This document shows positions 35,000-42,850 of a stretch of 64,000 nucleotides of DNA, piece after piece. The position numbers were made by a program, and so were the translations under genes. Source of the stretch: Hominenteromicrobium sp964531265 (GTDB lineage Bacteria > Bacillota > Clostridia > Oscillospirales > Acutalibacteraceae); NCBI GenBank assembly GCA_964531265.1, contig CAZHDW010000001.1:115373-179372 (forward strand). The letters are read 5' to 3'. The notes beneath the pieces were generated by a model. That model was not told the DNA's origin and did not search any database. It was given only the letters and a program-made list of their open reading frames with translations. Position 1 is the first letter of the stretch, and each line of letters starts with the position of its first letter.

Positions 35000-36163
35000 T
35001 TAAGCTATATATCGTGCCCGTACCACCGGGGTCAGCTCGGAAAGCTTTTTGATGAGCTCCGGTGTAACATTGCCGGATACATCGAGGATGGTATATGCCC
35101 ATTCTCCGCGCGATTTGGAGAGCATATTCTCAATGTTGATATTCTCCTCGCCACAGGTAGCGGCAAAGGCACTGATGGCGTTTGGAATATTCCTATGTGC
35201 AATACATATGCGCGGATATCCGTCACGCGGCATTTCGAGCTCCGGGAAATTCACGGAATTCACTATGCAGCCGTTTTCAAGATAGTTTTTGAGCTGCTGA
35301 GCGGCCATTACCGCACAATTATCCTCACTTTCCGGGGTCGAGGCACCAAGATGCGGCAGTGCCAGGACATTTTCCGCTTGCAGCATTGCGTCGGTCGGAA
35401 AATCGGTGGCGTATGCCGCTATATGTCCGATTTGAAGCTGTTGTAACAGTGCATCGGCATCGACAAGCTCGCCACGTGAGAAATTTAACAGCCTTGCGCC
35501 GGGCTTCATGGCGGAAAGCGCCCTGTTGTTGAGCATTCCGCGTGTGCTGCTGTTCAGAGGAACATGTATCGTGACATAATCGCAGCCGGAAAGCAGCTCA
35601 TCGAGTTTATCCGCCTTTATTATGCTGCTGGAAAGATGCCATGCGGCGTCAACAGAAAGAAACGGGTCGTAGCCGTATACCTCCATGCCGAGCTTCTGAG
35701 CCGCATTTGCAACGAGGACACCGATCGCACCGAGGCCGATGACACCGAGTCTTTTGCCGAGAAGCTCCGGCCCTGCAAAGGCACTTTTTCCTTTTTCAAC
35801 AAGCTTTGAGATATCACTGTCACTGCCTTTTAGGGTATTCACCCAATTGGCGGCGGGCATGAGTCGTCTTGATATCATCAGCATGGCGGCAATGACAAGC
35901 TCTTTAACGGCGTTTGCGTTTGCACCGGGAGTGTTAAAAACCACTATGCCACTTTCGGAGCAACTCTGCACCGGTATATTATTTACACCGGCACCGGCTC
36001 TTGCTATAGCAAGAAGTGTACCCGGAAGATCGGTTCCGTGCATGGATGCGGAACGAACAAGAATTCCGTCGGGTTTATCCATGCTGTCGGAGATAGTGTA
36101 TTCGCTTCCGAAGATATCCGTACCCTTGGAGCTTATTTTATTTAAGCAGAGTATATTATGCAT
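35000..36163 (-). CDS. serA: D-3-phosphoglycerate dehydrogenase with ACT domain
   Basis: First enzyme of serine biosynthesis, oxidising 3-phosphoglycerate with NAD. It has 387 residues. The nucleotide loop is GVIGLGAIGV, the catalytic Arg region is NFSRGELVD, and the His region is LPHLGASTPESE. The C-terminal residues from about 315 form an ACT domain, the usual site for serine feedback. The start at 36163 overlaps the serC stop (TGATG), with GGGAGAA upstream, so the pair is translationally coupled. No serB is nearby. Confidence 0.93.
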   Translation of the reverse strand: MHNILCLNKISSKGTDIFGSEYTISDSMDKPDGILVRSASMHGTDLPGTLLAIARAGAGVNNIPVQSCSESGIVVFNTPGANANAVKELVIAAMLMISRRLMPAANWVNTLKGSDSDISKLVEKGKSAFAGPELLGKRLGVIGLGAIGVLVANAAQKLGMEVYGYDPFLSVDAAWHLSSSIIKADKLDELLSGCDYVTIHVPLNSSTRGMLNNRALSAMKPGARLLNFSRGELVDADALLQQLQIGHIAAYATDFPTDAMLQAENVLALPHLGASTPESEDNCAVMAAQQLKNYLENGCIVNSVNFPELEMPRDGYPRICIAHRNIPNAISAFAATCGEENINIENMLSKSRGEWAYTILDVSGNVTPELIKKLSELTPVVRARYIA

Positions 36164-37248
36164 CAAAAATTCTCCCCTTCAAAAGCTTTCATGAATTCGA
36201 CAAGACGTTCAACACCGGCAGTGGGCATTGCGTTATATATGGAGGCTCTCATGCCGCCTACGCTGCGATGTCCCTTGAGATTAACAAGTCCGTTTTCTGC
36301 CGCCTGCTTCACGAATTTAGCATCGAGCTCGGCACTTCCTGTGACAAAGGTGACGTTCATTATAGAGCGGCTGTTTTTTTTCGCACAGCCCTTGAAAAGC
36401 TGTGAGGAATCCAAAAAGTCATAAAGCAGCTTCGCCTTTGCAAGATTTATCCTTTCCTTTTCCTCAAGGCCGCCTATCTCGTTTTTGATCCATTCAAGAA
36501 CAAGCTTGCACATGTAAATGGAATAGCAAGGAGGAGTATTGTACATGCTGTCGTTTTCGGCATGTGTTTTATACATGAACATGGTCGGTGTGCCGGGAAG
36601 AGTGTCGCCTATGAGGTCTTCACGTATGATGACTATGGTAAGACCTGCCGGAGCGACGTTTTTCTGAGCGCCAGCGTACAAAAGACCGAATTTTGATACA
36701 TCGATAGGTCGGCTGAGTATGCAGGAGGATATATCCGCAACCAGCGGAACCTTTCCCGTGTCCGGCAGCTTATTAAATACGGTTCCGTATATGGTGTTAT
36801 TCATGCATATGTGAAAATAATCGGCGTCGCTTCTGAATTCACTCGGGTCAAGCTCGGGGATATGGCTGAAATTATCGTCCTTGGAGGAGGCTACTATCTT
36901 GCAATCGCCGAATCTCGAAGCCTCCTTGCAGGCCTTTGTTGAGAATTGCCCTGAGAGTACATAGTCGGCCCGGTGATTCTTCGTCATGAGATTCATCGGT
37001 ACCATGGCAAACTGGGATGAAGCACCACCCTGCAAAAAGAGCACCTTGTAATTATCCGGAATGCTCATCACCTCGCGTAGAAGCTGCTCAGCGCCCTTGA
37101 TTATTTCATCGTAGACCTTAGATCGGTGTGACATTTCCATGACGGACTGTCCGCTTCCGTTATAGCTGAGCATTTCAGACGCTGCTTTACGGAGAACACT
37201 TTCCGGCAGCATCGATGGGCCGGCAGAGAAATTGTACACACGATTCAT
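36163..37248 (-). CDS. serC: Phosphoserine aminotransferase
   Basis: PLP enzyme of 361 residues converting 3-phosphohydroxypyruvate and glutamate to phosphoserine. It begins RVYNFSAGPSMLPESVL, and the cofactor Lys is in YAGAQKNVAPAG. The C-terminal GHRSVGGMRASIYNAMP is typical. GGAAGA lies before the ATG. It is the first gene of the serCA operon, with a promoter at 37308-37337 and a small CAGCA/TGCTG hairpin in the leader. Confidence 0.95.
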   Translation of the reverse strand: MNRVYNFSAGPSMLPESVLRKAASEMLSYNGSGQSVMEMSHRSKVYDEIIKGAEQLLREVMSIPDNYKVLFLQGGASSQFAMVPMNLMTKNHRADYVLSGQFSTKACKEASRFGDCKIVASSKDDNFSHIPELDPSEFRSDADYFHICMNNTIYGTVFNKLPDTGKVPLVADISSCILSRPIDVSKFGLLYAGAQKNVAPAGLTIVIIREDLIGDTLPGTPTMFMYKTHAENDSMYNTPPCYSIYMCKLVLEWIKNEIGGLEEKERINLAKAKLLYDFLDSSQLFKGCAKKNSRSIMNVTFVTGSAELDAKFVKQAAENGLVNLKGHRSVGGMRASIYNAMPTAGVERLVEFMKAFEGENF

Positions 37249-37307
37249 AATCAGATCTTCCTTTCATAGATGAATAGTATCAGCATATTACTGCTGAAAT
37301 TTGATAT

Positions 37308-37337
37308 ATTATATACACGGTAAAGAGCAAAAGTCAA
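37308..37337 (-). promoter_or_regulatory. Promoter for serCA
   Basis: Minus strand: TTGACT (37332-37337), 18 bp, TATAAT (37308-37313). Confidence 0.6.
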
Positions 37338-37527
37338 GAATTATTTTGTTCGTGTCCGGTGAACAGGTGTTTTGCAACTGAAAACAAAGGGCGTTCGATG
37401 TCAATCTGTTCGCTTATAAAAAACATATATAGCTTGAATGTTTTTTCTGCAAGGACGGAGCTTTCTGCGGAGTAAAAATGAGCAATTATTCGCTTATTCA
37501 AAATAACACAATTATTTTAAAATTGCG

Positions 37528-37556
37528 TTGATTTTATAGTTGTTATTGTGTATAAT
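37528..37556 (+). promoter_or_regulatory. Promoter for the sensor-like gene set
   Basis: TTGATT (37528-37533), 17 bp, TATAAT (37551-37556), 70 bp before the DRTGG gene. The 377-bp gap between divergent units otherwise holds the serCA promoter and A/T-rich sequence. Confidence 0.6.
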
Positions 37557-37625
37557 CAAGGTGTTATAGACGGTTAGAGTGCCGAATAGGCGTAGGCACA
37601 CAGATCGAAAGGGTGGTTTAGGTTC

Positions 37626-37976
37626 ATGAAGGTAAAGGATATTATTGAGATTCTCAAGGCCGATGTTCTTGTAGAGGGAAATCTCGAGGAAGAGGTAAAG
37701 ACTGCCTGTGGCAGCGATATGATGAGCGATGTGCTGGCTTTTGTTAAGGATCAGTCCGTCCTGCTTACCGGACTTATGAATCCGCAGGTGGTGCGAACTG
37801 CCGAGATGATGGATATGCATTGTATTATCTTTGTAAGAGGCAAGCAGCCCGATGACATGGTGCTGGCCCTTGCCAAGCAGAAGGATATCACCATTCTTGC
37901 AACACCATACAGAATGTTCACTGCATGCGGACTTCTGTTCAAGAACGGACTTGAGGGAGGGTGCAACGTGACATGA
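37626..37976 (+). CDS. DRTGG-domain protein
   Basis: Protein of 116 residues that is essentially one DRTGG-like domain (KVKDIIEILKADVLVEG ... CGSDMMSDVLAF ... LATPYRMFTACGLLF). DRTGG domains occur in CBS and phosphotransacetylase-type proteins and are thought to bind ligands. It starts a tightly packed set with an ATPase-fold protein, an H-cluster protein, a second DRTGG-like protein and a PHP phosphoesterase, a combination seen beside clostridial hydrogenases. The stop overlaps the next start (ATGA). AAAGGGTGG lies upstream. Confidence 0.75.
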   Translation: MKVKDIIEILKADVLVEGNLEEEVKTACGSDMMSDVLAFVKDQSVLLTGLMNPQVVRTAEMMDMHCIIFVRGKQPDDMVLALAKQKDITILATPYRMFTACGLLFKNGLEGGCNVT

Positions 37977-38407
37977 GTATGCTGCAACTGCATTATTTAG
38001 TCCCCGGAGATGATTTTACACGCGCCGGTGAAGCCTCCGGCGATGTTAAGCACAAGCTGAAAAAGCTTGGATATAATTCGTCCGCGATCCGCAGAGTTTC
38101 GATAGCGATGTATGAGGGCGAAATCAATATGGTGATACACGCCGGCGGCGGAGAGGCCACAGTTGATGTTGACCCGGAGAAGGTGGAAATACTTCTTGTG
38201 GATCATGGCCCCGGTATTGCGGATGTAAGCAAGGCGATGCAGGAGGGCTGGTCAACAGCGCCGGATAATGTCCGTTCGCTCGGCTTCGGAGCAGGTATGG
38301 GCTTACCGAATATGAAAAAATATTCGGACGAAATGACCATTGATTCCACCGTGGGTGTGGGAACAACGCTGAAGATGGTCATCTATGCTCAAAGCCCGAA
38401 GGATTGA
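37973..38407 (+). CDS. Histidine-kinase-type ATP-binding protein, anti-sigma-like
   Basis: Protein of 144 residues consisting of a GHKL ATPase domain. The N box is YEGEINMVIHAGG, the G1 box LVDHGPGI and the G2 box GFGAGMGLPNM. It has no sensor, dimerisation or receiver part, so it resembles anti-sigma/RsbW-type switch kinases. It may phosphorylate a partner protein on Ser/Thr. It overlaps the DRTGG gene by 4 bp; GGAGGG lies upstream. Position next to the H-cluster protein suggests a hydrogen or redox response. Confidence 0.8.
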   Translation: MSMLQLHYLVPGDDFTRAGEASGDVKHKLKKLGYNSSAIRRVSIAMYEGEINMVIHAGGGEATVDVDPEKVEILLVDHGPGIADVSKAMQEGWSTAPDNVRSLGFGAGMGLPNMKKYSDEMTIDSTVGVGTTLKMVIYAQSPKD

Positions 38408-38442
38408 TACGGCATTACAGAATTTGCAGAGGAGGCGTAAAA

Positions 38443-39753
38443 ATGGGGAAGTTTTTCCATTCCGTAACGCTTGACGAGAGCAAATGTGTCGGCTGCACCA
38501 ACTGCATAAAGCGCTGCCCTACCGAGGCGATACGTGTTCGAAACGGTAAGGCGGTAATAACAAGTGAGCGCTGTATAGACTGCGGCGAATGCATACGTGT
38601 TTGTCCGCAGCACGCGAAACGTGCAAAACACGACCATTTGTCAATGCTTGATAAATTTACATATAAGATAGCTCTTCCGGCGCCGTCGCTGTACGGACAG
38701 TTCAATAATCTGGATGACCAGGATTATGTCCTTACCGGCCTTAAAAAGCTGGGCTTTGATGATGTTGCTGAGGTATCCGGCGCGGCGGAGCTTGTAAGTG
38801 AGGCCACACGAAGGCTGATGGATGCCGGTAAGCTCAAGCGCCCGGTAATCAGCTCGGCGTGCCCTGCGATAGTCAGACTGATACGCGTAAGATTTCCGGA
38901 TTTGTGCGACCATGTTCTGCCGCTGCTTTCTCCAATGGAGACTGCCGCGATAATTGCAAAGGAGCGTGCACAGCAGAAAACCGGTCTTCCCGAAGAGCAG
39001 ATAGGCTGCTTCTTCATTACTCCGTGCCCAGCCAAGGTGACGGATATACGTATGCCGATAGGCACGGAGAAATCCAAGGTCGACGGAGCCATAGCTATCA
39101 GTGAGATATTCCCGAGCCTGTCAAACAAAATGGATAAGCTCAGAACGGATGAGCTTGAGCCGCTGTCCAATTCCGGTATCATCGGAGTAAGCTGGGCGAC
39201 ATCGGGCGGCGAGTCCTCCGCATTGCTCAAGGAAAGATACCTTGCCGCAGATGGTATAGAAAACGTCATAAGAGTGCTGGAGGAAATAGAGGATGAGCGT
39301 ATAGGTGAGCTCGATTTTATAGAGCTCAATGCGTGCACCGGCGGATGCGTCGGCGGTGTTCTCTGTGTGGAAAATCCCTATGTGGCTGTTGCGAGATTGC
39401 AGCGCCTGCGCAGATATCTTCCTGTTTCACAGAATCATCTCGAAAAGGGCGATGCTGTTCCGTCCGAAATGAATTGGGATAGCACACTGGAGTTTTCCAA
39501 TGTCCTGACGCTCTCGGACGATCTCAGCCGCGCCATGGAGATGATGAACGAGATAGATAAGGTGGAGAACTCACTTCCGGGGCTGGATTGCGGCGCCTGC
39601 GGAGCTCCCACCTGCAGGGCATTCGCAGAGGATGTTGTGCGCGGTAACAGCCAGAAGGCGGATTGCATATTCGTTCTTCGCAAGCAGATACAGCAGTTCG
39701 CAAATTCCATATCGAACCTTGATGGTGGACTTATGCCGAAGGATGCGGACTGA
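38443..39753 (+). CDS. [FeFe]-hydrogenase-like H-cluster protein, putative sensor
   Basis: Protein of 436 residues. Two [4Fe-4S] motifs (CVGCTNCIKRCP, CIDCGECIRVCP) precede a shortened H-cluster domain. Its motifs are L1 SSACPAIVRL, L2 TPCPAKVTD and L3 NACTGGCVGG. The Ala before the L1 ligand Cys replaces the proton-relay Cys of catalytic hydrogenases, as in sensory HydS-type proteins. A C-terminal Fe-S motif, LDCGACGAPTCRAFAEDV, replaces the PAS domain of some sensors. It is probably a H2/redox sensor rather than a turnover enzyme. The ATG at 38443 follows GAGGAGG. Confidence 0.8.
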   Translation: MGKFFHSVTLDESKCVGCTNCIKRCPTEAIRVRNGKAVITSERCIDCGECIRVCPQHAKRAKHDHLSMLDKFTYKIALPAPSLYGQFNNLDDQDYVLTGLKKLGFDDVAEVSGAAELVSEATRRLMDAGKLKRPVISSACPAIVRLIRVRFPDLCDHVLPLLSPMETAAIIAKERAQQKTGLPEEQIGCFFITPCPAKVTDIRMPIGTEKSKVDGAIAISEIFPSLSNKMDKLRTDELEPLSNSGIIGVSWATSGGESSALLKERYLAADGIENVIRVLEEIEDERIGELDFIELNACTGGCVGGVLCVENPYVAVARLQRLRRYLPVSQNHLEKGDAVPSEMNWDSTLEFSNVLTLSDDLSRAMEMMNEIDKVENSLPGLDCGACGAPTCRAFAEDVVRGNSQKADCIFVLRKQIQQFANSISNLDGGLMPKDAD

Positions 39754-39789
39754 CGGCACAGTGGAAATAATCAAAAACAGGTGAATCAA

Positions 39790-40125
39790 ATGCAGATAAA
39801 TATATTGGCCGAGGAGCTCGGCTGGAACAGACTTACGGAGTGTGACGGGTCTGACAGAGCTGCACGCGGATGCTATTGCGGAGACCTGCTCAGCTGGGTG
39901 ATGGGCCGTGCAAAGGCGGACGATGTATGGCTGACGGTCATGGGCAATGTGAATACCATAGCGGTTGCCGCACTGACGGATGTTTCGGCAATCGTTCTTA
40001 CGGAATCGGCAGTGCTCGATAAGGATGCGCTGGTGCGCGCCGAGCAGCAGGGCATAGCAGTGTATTCCACGGATATGCCGACATACGAGACCGCATTGGC
40101 GGTTTCGGCTCAGCTCGAAGGATAG
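39790..40125 (+). CDS. Second DRTGG-like small protein
   Basis: Protein of 111 residues related in pattern to the DRTGG protein at 37626 (GCYCGDLLSWVMGRAKADD, then VTVMGN-type strands and YSTDMPTYETA). It contains Cys residues in GCYCGD that could bind metal. It lies between the H-cluster protein and the PHP phosphoesterase, with short gaps, and should be co-expressed. An in-frame GTG at 39781 is an alternative start. Stop is TAG. The role is unknown. Confidence 0.65.
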   Translation: MQINILAEELGWNRLTECDGSDRAARGCYCGDLLSWVMGRAKADDVWLTVMGNVNTIAVAALTDVSAIVLTESAVLDKDALVRAEQQGIAVYSTDMPTYETALAVSAQLEG

Positions 40126-40155
40126 AAAGTATTTAAAAATCAGGGGGTGGAAGAC

Positions 40156-40893
40156 ATGGAGAGCTATACCTACGACCTGCATATGCACTCATGTCTTTCG
40201 CCGTGTGGCGATGATGACATGACTCCGAACAATATGGTGAACATGGCTGCGTTGCTCGGCTGCCGCATACTTGCGGTAACGGATCATAATACCTGCAAAA
40301 ACGCCCCGGCCGCCATGAAGGTCGGTGAGCAGGTTGGTGTTTTGGTGATACCGGGTATGGAGCTTTGTACATCCGAAGAGGCTCATGTGGTGTGCCTGTT
40401 TGAAAATGCAGAGTCCGCACTGGCCTTTGATGCATATGTTCAGGAGCATACCATGCATGTGCCGAACAGACCCGAGATATTCGGAGACCAGCTTATCATG
40501 GACGAGAACGACGAAATAATCGGAGTGCTTGACGAGCTCCTGATAACAGCCACCGATATAAGCGTGAACGATGTTCAGCGACTGGCGATGGAATATAACG
40601 GTGTGGCATTTCCGGCGCATGTGGATAAGGATGCTTACAGCGTTACGGCATCCCTCGGCGCAATACCGCCCGAGGCCGGCTTTTTTGCCGCGGAGCTGTC
40701 GTCACGCGCTGTTACCGAGGAGCAGCTGCTCCTGCATCCCGAGCTTAACGGAATGATCCTGCTGAGGGATTCGGATGCGCATTATCTCCACACAATGAGC
40801 GAGGACATGGCTCGGGTGGAATTGCCGGAGCTTTCGGTGCGCGCAGTGATCGATTTACTGAGGGGCACGGGCGAGGGTAAATTTACAAATTAA
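40156..40893 (+). CDS. PHP-domain phosphoesterase
   Basis: Protein of 245 residues with the PHP metal motifs: DLHMHSCLSP, VTDHNT, PGMELCTSEE, FPAHVDKD and DSDAHYLH. Such proteins hydrolyse phosphate esters (for example histidinol phosphate or nucleoside 3',5'-bisphosphate). Its location at the end of the sensor-like set suggests it removes a phosphate from a partner or a signal nucleotide; that is inference. GGGGGTGG precedes the ATG; a GTG three codons upstream is possible. A strong terminator follows. Confidence 0.8.
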   Translation: MESYTYDLHMHSCLSPCGDDDMTPNNMVNMAALLGCRILAVTDHNTCKNAPAAMKVGEQVGVLVIPGMELCTSEEAHVVCLFENAESALAFDAYVQEHTMHVPNRPEIFGDQLIMDENDEIIGVLDELLITATDISVNDVQRLAMEYNGVAFPAHVDKDAYSVTASLGAIPPEAGFFAAELSSRAVTEEQLLLHPELNGMILLRDSDAHYLHTMSEDMARVELPELSVRAVIDLLRGTGEGKFTN

Positions 40894-40902
40894 CAGAAAC
40901 TG

Positions 40903-40932
40903 ACGGACATTACATGCTAATGTCCGTTTTTT
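40903..40932 (+). terminator. Terminator of the sensor-like set
   Basis: ACGGACATTA pairs with TAATGTCCGT across five bases, followed by six T. It separates the sensor set from the hydrogenase operon. Confidence 0.9.
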
Positions 40933-41038
40933 CATGAGAAAATACAACAATTTTGATATTTCACCATTTTCAGAGAAGCTTTAACCGCAAGTATATTCAA
41001 TGAGTTAGTGTGATGAAACGCATTAATAAAGAAATACA

Positions 41039-41235
41039 TATCGATATTGCGTATCGATATAAAATATCGAATAAATTCGACCGAAAAATGTAAAAAAAAC
41101 CGAACTATACTAAATCACTGTATGTTTTGGACATGCGAAAACATGAATTTTTGTGCTTTAATCCCAAAAATATGGTGATTTTTTTGACATCCAAAGCGTA
41201 AACTTTCGATTATAATTCTTATAGAGAATTATAAT
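41039..41235 (+). promoter_or_regulatory. Hydrogenase operon control region
   Basis: This lies in a 434-bp A/T-rich gap. TATCGATA occurs at 41039 and 41052, and TATCGAAT at 41065, a 13-bp period. TTGACA is at 41184-41189 with a fair -10 (GATTAT, 41208-41213). A perfect inverted repeat ATTATAATTCT / AGAATTATAAT (41209-41219, 41225-41235) overlaps that -10. CAATTTTGATAT occurs at 40948 and again at 41242. I read this as a promoter with operators for at least one regulator. Confidence 0.55.
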
Positions 41236-41327
41236 ATACATCAATTTTGATATAATTCATGAAGATGTATAGCTGTGTGCAGTTGTACCGACTCCAAACA
41301 TAATAATTTTATCAGGGAGGAAATAAA

Positions 41328-41825
41328 ATGCAAAAGCGTATCAGTACAATACCGTTTACCGATACTCCCGAGCAGCATCAGAAGCTTCTGGACGTTATTG
41401 AGCAGCTGAAGGGCCAGAAGGGCGCAGTTATGCCCGCTCTGCAGCAGGCTCAGGATATCTATGGCTATCTGCCGATCGAGGTGCAGAAAGAGATCGCAAG
41501 AGGACTTGATGTTTCTCTGGAAGAGGTTTACGGCGTATCAACGTTCTACTCTCAGTTCTCACTTACACCGAAGGGAAAATACAATATCTCCATCTGCCTT
41601 GGCACCGCATGCTATGTTAAGGGTGCGGATAAGGTTCTAGACAGACTCGTTGCAAAGCTCGGCATCCAGCCGGAAGAGTGCACCGCTGACGGTATGTTCT
41701 CTCTTACAGCATGTCGTTGCATAGGCGCATGCGGCCTGGCTCCGGTTCTCACCGTTAACGAAGATGTTTACGGCCGTCTTGCTCCGGAGGATGTAGATAC
41801 CATTCTGGCAAAGTATACAGCATAA
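41328..41825 (+). CDS. hydC: NuoE-like [2Fe-2S] subunit of NAD-linked [FeFe]-hydrogenase
   Basis: Thioredoxin-fold [2Fe-2S] protein of 165 residues. The ligands are in CLGTACYVKG and CRCIGACG. The N-terminal helices (KGAVMPALQQAQDIYGYLP) are those of NuoE/HydC. It passes electrons between the NuoF-like flavin subunit and the H-cluster subunit in the trimeric, probably electron-bifurcating, hydrogenase. GGGAGG lies eight bases before the ATG. It opens a five-gene operon. Confidence 0.93.
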   Translation: MQKRISTIPFTDTPEQHQKLLDVIEQLKGQKGAVMPALQQAQDIYGYLPIEVQKEIARGLDVSLEEVYGVSTFYSQFSLTPKGKYNISICLGTACYVKGADKVLDRLVAKLGIQPEECTADGMFSLTACRCIGACGLAPVLTVNEDVYGRLAPEDVDTILAKYTA

Positions 41826-41829
41826 GGCA

Positions 41830-42387
41830 ATGCGTGAGCTTTCGTTAAATGTGATGGATATCGCGCAAAATTCCATTCGTGCGGGTGCAATGCTCACAAC
41901 CATCAGTGTTGATGAGTCCGTACCGGAAGGAAAAATGATCATCACAATTACGGATAACGGCTGCGGTATGAGTGAAGAGCAGGTCAAAAGCGTGATAGAC
42001 CCGTTTTTTACAACACGCACCACTCGCAAGGTAGGTCTTGGAGTTCCGCTTTTTAAAATGGAGGCGGAAATGACGGGCGGTAAGCTCGATATCAGCTCTG
42101 AGGTTGGTGTCGGCACAACGCTGTCCGCCGAATTCAATACCTCGCATGTCGATATGATACCGCTGGGAGATATCGGCGCCGTCATGCATTTGTTGATAAC
42201 CTGCAACCCCGATATCGATTTTGAGTATATTCGCAGGCGTGTGAACGCCGCCGGCGAGGAAAAGCTTTTAAAGCTCGATACACGGGACATTCGGGAGCAG
42301 CTTGGGGATATCCCCTTCAGCCAGCCGGATGTTTCGGAATGGATAAGGGAATATATTGCAGAGATGGAAAGCGAACTTCAATTTTGA
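41830..42387 (+). CDS. GHKL ATP-binding protein in the hydrogenase operon
   Basis: Protein of 185 residues with a histidine-kinase-type ATPase domain: N box VMDIAQNSIRAGA, G1 ITDNGCGM, G2 GLGVPLFKMEAEMTGG. About 60 C-terminal residues form no domain I recognise. There is no sensor or phosphoacceptor region. It starts four bases after hydC, so it is made with the enzyme. Genes of this kind are known in clostridial hydrogenase operons, but the role is unsettled; a regulatory kinase or assembly role is possible. Confidence 0.8.
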   Translation: MRELSLNVMDIAQNSIRAGAMLTTISVDESVPEGKMIITITDNGCGMSEEQVKSVIDPFFTTRTTRKVGLGVPLFKMEAEMTGGKLDISSEVGVGTTLSAEFNTSHVDMIPLGDIGAVMHLLITCNPDIDFEYIRRRVNAAGEEKLLKLDTRDIREQLGDIPFSQPDVSEWIREYIAEMESELQF

Positions 42388-42466
42388 TGCTTTCCTTACC
42401 GTATATGCGCGGCCCATGGGCCGAAAACAGAAATGCGCACTGCGCAGAAAGGAACAGGCTACTAAC

Positions 42467-42838
42467 ATGAAATCTTTAGCTGAACTTCAGGCAATCAGAG
42501 ATAAAGCAAAGGCAGCAGTCACTCTCCGCGACAGCGCGGACGTAAACACCCGTGTTATGGTGGGTATGGCTACCTGCGGTATTGCTGCGGGCGCAAGACC
42601 CGTTCTCACAGCCATCGTTGATGAGGTCGCAAAGCGCGAGCTCGGTAATGTTATGGTAACACAGACAGGCTGCATCGGCATTTGCCAGTATGAGCCGGTC
42701 GTTGAGGTCGTCGATGCTGACGGCACAAAAACAACTTATGTAAAAATGACAGCTGAGAAGGCTCTGCGCGTTGTTAATGACCACCTGGTCAACGGCAATG
42801 TCGTTACAGAGTACACAATCGGCGCAAATCAGAAATAA
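42467..42838 (+). CDS. Thioredoxin-like [2Fe-2S] ferredoxin
   Basis: Protein of 123 residues with the ferredoxin pattern MATCGIAAGARPV and TQTGCIGICQYEP, the small [2Fe-2S] type common in Firmicutes HydABC operons. It probably carries electrons to or from the flavin subunit. The ATG at 42467 follows AAAGGAA at a rather long distance. A 14-bp palindrome (42410-42423) lies in the gap before it. The NuoF-like gene begins 12 bp downstream. Confidence 0.85.
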   Translation: MKSLAELQAIRDKAKAAVTLRDSADVNTRVMVGMATCGIAAGARPVLTAIVDEVAKRELGNVMVTQTGCIGICQYEPVVEVVDADGTKTTYVKMTAEKALRVVNDHLVNGNVVTEYTIGANQK

Positions 42839-42850
42839 GGAGGTAAAACT

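Noticed and set aside
37478..37531. 17-codon ORF with GGAG upstream between serC and the DRTGG gene
   Set aside because: It runs across the promoter at 37528-37556, has no similarity I recognise, and is short enough to arise by chance.
42410..42423. 14-bp palindrome CGGCCCATGGGCCG as an operator inside the hyd operon
   Set aside because: It is in the middle of a transcribed operon with no promoter next to it. A minor mRNA hairpin is enough explanation.
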